NCBI GenBank assembly: GCA_003641555.1
Contig: QNAT01000061.1
Location: forward strand, 1 to 7,101
Source: Thermotoga sp.
GTDB lineage: Bacteria > Thermotogota > Thermotogae > B3-G13
Direction: 5' to 3'
DNA length: 7,101 nucleotides
Below are positions 5,462 through 7,101 of the stretch, one piece after another. How positions within the stretch are numbered: the stretch's first letter is position 1; each line of letters begins with the position of its first letter. A program made the translations under genes and the position numbers. The notes beneath the pieces are model-generated. The model worked only from the letters and a program-made list of their open reading frames with translations. It was not told the DNA's origin and ran no database searches.

Positions 5462-7101
5462 CTGGATCCCCGGCTAAAACATCAACTGTTTCCTTTTCGG
5501 CTTTCAAAAAGGCTATTTTACCTACTCTAATAGCAACTACTATTGTATCTCCACTACCGAAGCGATTTCTCAGTAATTCTTCCGACAAGGGATCTTCAAC
5601 GTATTTTTGAATCGTTCTTCTAAGTGGACGTGCACCGTATATAGGATTGTAACCCTCGTTTATCAAGAAATCTTTTGCAGGTTTTGTTACCACGATTTTC
5701 ACCCCAAGGGAATCCGATCTCTTTTCCATATCACGCATCATTATGTCTATTATCTTTTCGACATCTTCTCGTGTCAACGAGTGGAAAACTATAGTTTCAT
5801 CAAGCCTGTTCAGAAACTCCGGTCTGAACACCTTCTTTACCTCTGCCATTACTACTTGTTTCATAGATTCGTACGAACTCTCCTCACTCACATCTGCCGC
5901 AACGAATCCCATGGCTCTTTTTTCCCTGTTTATCAAGCGGGCCCCTATATTGGACGTCATTATCAATATCGTGTTTTTGAAATCCACAACTCTCCCCTGG
6001 GAATCCGTCAATCTTCCTTCATCGAGTATTTGCAGCAGTATGTTGAAAACATCTGGATGTGCCTTTTCTATTTCATCTAACAAAACAACCGAGAAGGGTT
6101 TTCTTCTAACCTTTTCTGTTAATTCTCCAGCCTCTTCATATCCCACATATCCAGGTGGTGCACCAGTAAGCCTCGATACAGTAAATCTTTCCATATACTC
6201 TGACATATCAATTCTTATCAGGGCATTTTCATCACCGAAGAGGTATTCAGCGAGGGTCTTAGCGAGCTCCGTTTTGCCGACCCCTGTTGGTCCCAGGAAT
6301 ATGAAGCTTCCTACTGGTCGACGGGGATCTTTTAGACCAGCCCTTGCCCTTCTTATTGCTCTTGATACGGCATTTATTGCTTCTTCTTGCCCCACAACAC
6401 GTCTATGCAAAGCCTCTTCCATATTCAAGAGTTTCTCTACTTCAGATTCTTCTAACTTTGCCAGAGGGATTCCTGTCCATTTCGATACCACATAACCGAT
6501 CTCTTCAACATCTACAATTCTTTTTTCGGACAGTACTTCTTCATGCCATAATTTCATCATTTCGTCCATGTTGCCTTCCAATTCCCTCTCAAAATCTCTC
6601 ATTTCAGCAGCCTGTTCATAATCCTGGGCATCTATCATCCTATCCTTTCTCTTTTTAATTTCATTGAGTTTGACCTGGGCTATTTTTATCCTTGAGGGAA
6701 GTGAAAAAAGTTTTAATTTTGCACGAGCCCCTGCTTCATCTAATACGTCTATGGCTTTATCAGGCAAATGATGGTCAGTGATGTACTTGTAAGACAATTC
6801 AACGGCCGCTCGTAGACATTCATCCGTATATTTAACGTTATGAAAATTTTCATAAAGAGGTCGTAAACCACGGAGCATGTCAATAGTTTCTTCTACGGTT
6901 GGTTCCGAGACATATATCTTTTGAAACCTTCTTTCGAGAGCAGAGTCCTTTTCTATGTATTTCCTATATTCGTCAACCGTTGTTGCTCCTATGAACTTTA
7001 TCTCTCCACGAGCGAGTGGAGGTTTGAATATAATCGAAGCATCTATGGCACCTTCAGCTGCCCCTGCCCCTACTATATTATGGATCTCATCTACGAACAG
7101 A
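5451..7101 (-). CDS. clpC: ATP-dependent Clp protease ATP-binding subunit ClpC (5' end cut off by window edge)
   Basis: This is a class I AAA+ unfoldase that feeds substrates to the ClpP protease in the cytoplasm. The frame is open to the window edge, giving 549 visible residues; roughly the first 270 (N-terminal Clp repeats and the D1 Walker A) are missing. The visible part starts in the D1 Walker B (LFVDEIH, residues 1-7), followed by sensor GATT (38-41) and arginine finger ERRF (56-59). A UVR-like coiled segment (about 147-182) takes the place of ClpB's long middle domain and marks ClpC. D2 has Walker A GPTGVGKT (270-277), pore loop GYVG (317-320), Walker B VVLLDE (338-343), sensor TSN (382-384), [10 protein letters not shown] with its arginine finger, and sensor-2 GARPLRR (489-495). 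MGF at 397-399 fits the ClpP-docking tripeptide, so a protease partner is expected. Its TAA stop lies inside the start of radA (11-base overlap). It looks intact and is probably the first visible gene of the operon. Confidence 0.97.
   Translation of the reverse strand, partial: LFVDEIHNIVGAGAAEGAIDASIIFKPPLARGEIKFIGATTVDEYRKYIEKDSALERRFQKIYVSEPTVEETIDMLRGLRPLYENFHNVKYTDECLRAAVELSYKYITDHHLPDKAIDVLDEAGARAKLKLFSLPSRIKIAQVKLNEIKKRKDRMIDAQDYEQAAEMRDFERELEGNMDEMMKLWHEEVLSEKRIVDVEEIGYVVSKWTGIPLAKLEESEVEKLLNMEEALHRRVVGQEEAINAVSRAIRRARAGLKDPRRPVGSFIFLGPTGVGKTELAKTLAEYLFGDENALIRIDMSEYMERFTVSRLTGAPPGYVGYEEAGELTEKVRRKPFSVVLLDEIEKAHPDVFNILLQILDEGRLTDSQGRVVDFKNTILIMTSNIGARLINREKRAMGFVAADVSEESSYESMKQVVMAEVKKVFRPEFLNRLDETIVFHSLTREDVEKIIDIMMRDMEKRSDSLGVKIVVTKPAKDFLINEGYNPIYGARPLRRTIQKYVEDPLSEELLRNRFGSGDTIVVAIRVGKIAFLKAEKETVDVLAGDPDDR

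Noticed and set aside
5743..6495. Plus-strand ORF of 250 codons opposite clpC
   Set aside because: It lies fully within the highly conserved D2 region of ClpC on the other strand; the Ser/Thr-rich translation is typical of an antisense shadow.

Overview
The window is a dense run of six co-directional genes on the minus strand, filling about 291 to 7101, followed by a short gene-poor stretch at the left edge. Read in the direction of transcription the order is clpC (5' end outside the window), radA, disA, a YacL-type membrane PIN-TRAM protein, ispD, and a PiT-superfamily anion permease. Junctions are very tight: 11-base overlaps at clpC/radA and radA/disA, a 16-base gap, a near-contact or 4-base overlap at the ispD start, and a 13-base gap before the permease. 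They most likely form one polycistronic unit whose promoter lies upstream of clpC, outside the window.

The DNA is AT-rich by eye. The order clpC-radA-disA-yacL-ispD is the one known from Bacillus and other Firmicutes and is partly kept in other lineages. The DisA sequence, as I remember it, most resembles Thermotoga maritima DisA (for example the segments around YELSKMDGAIV and ANVHLIPDP). I therefore favour a member of the Thermotogota, with a thermophilic clostridium as the alternative. This is inference from remembered sequences, not a search.

Functionally the unit joins protein quality control (ClpC unfoldase), DNA repair and recombination (RadA branch-migration helicase), a DNA-scanning diadenylate cyclase (DisA, which RadA regulates in Bacillus), an uncharacterised membrane PIN-TRAM protein, an MEP isoprenoid pathway enzyme, and an anion permease at the distal end.

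Three points stand out. DisA keeps its DGA motif, but its RHR phosphate-binding motif reads RHM with further changes nearby, so cyclase activity is doubtful. The permease carries the substituted signatures (GANGAS and GANNVAN) that I remember from the sulfate permease CysP rather than the GANDAAN of phosphate transporters. The left-edge 290 bases hold a five-unit heptamer tandem repeat and two tiny candidate ORFs, one of them Cys/Gly/Tyr-rich, that cannot be confirmed from sequence alone. I see no RNA gene, CRISPR array, insertion sequence or convincing intrinsic terminator.
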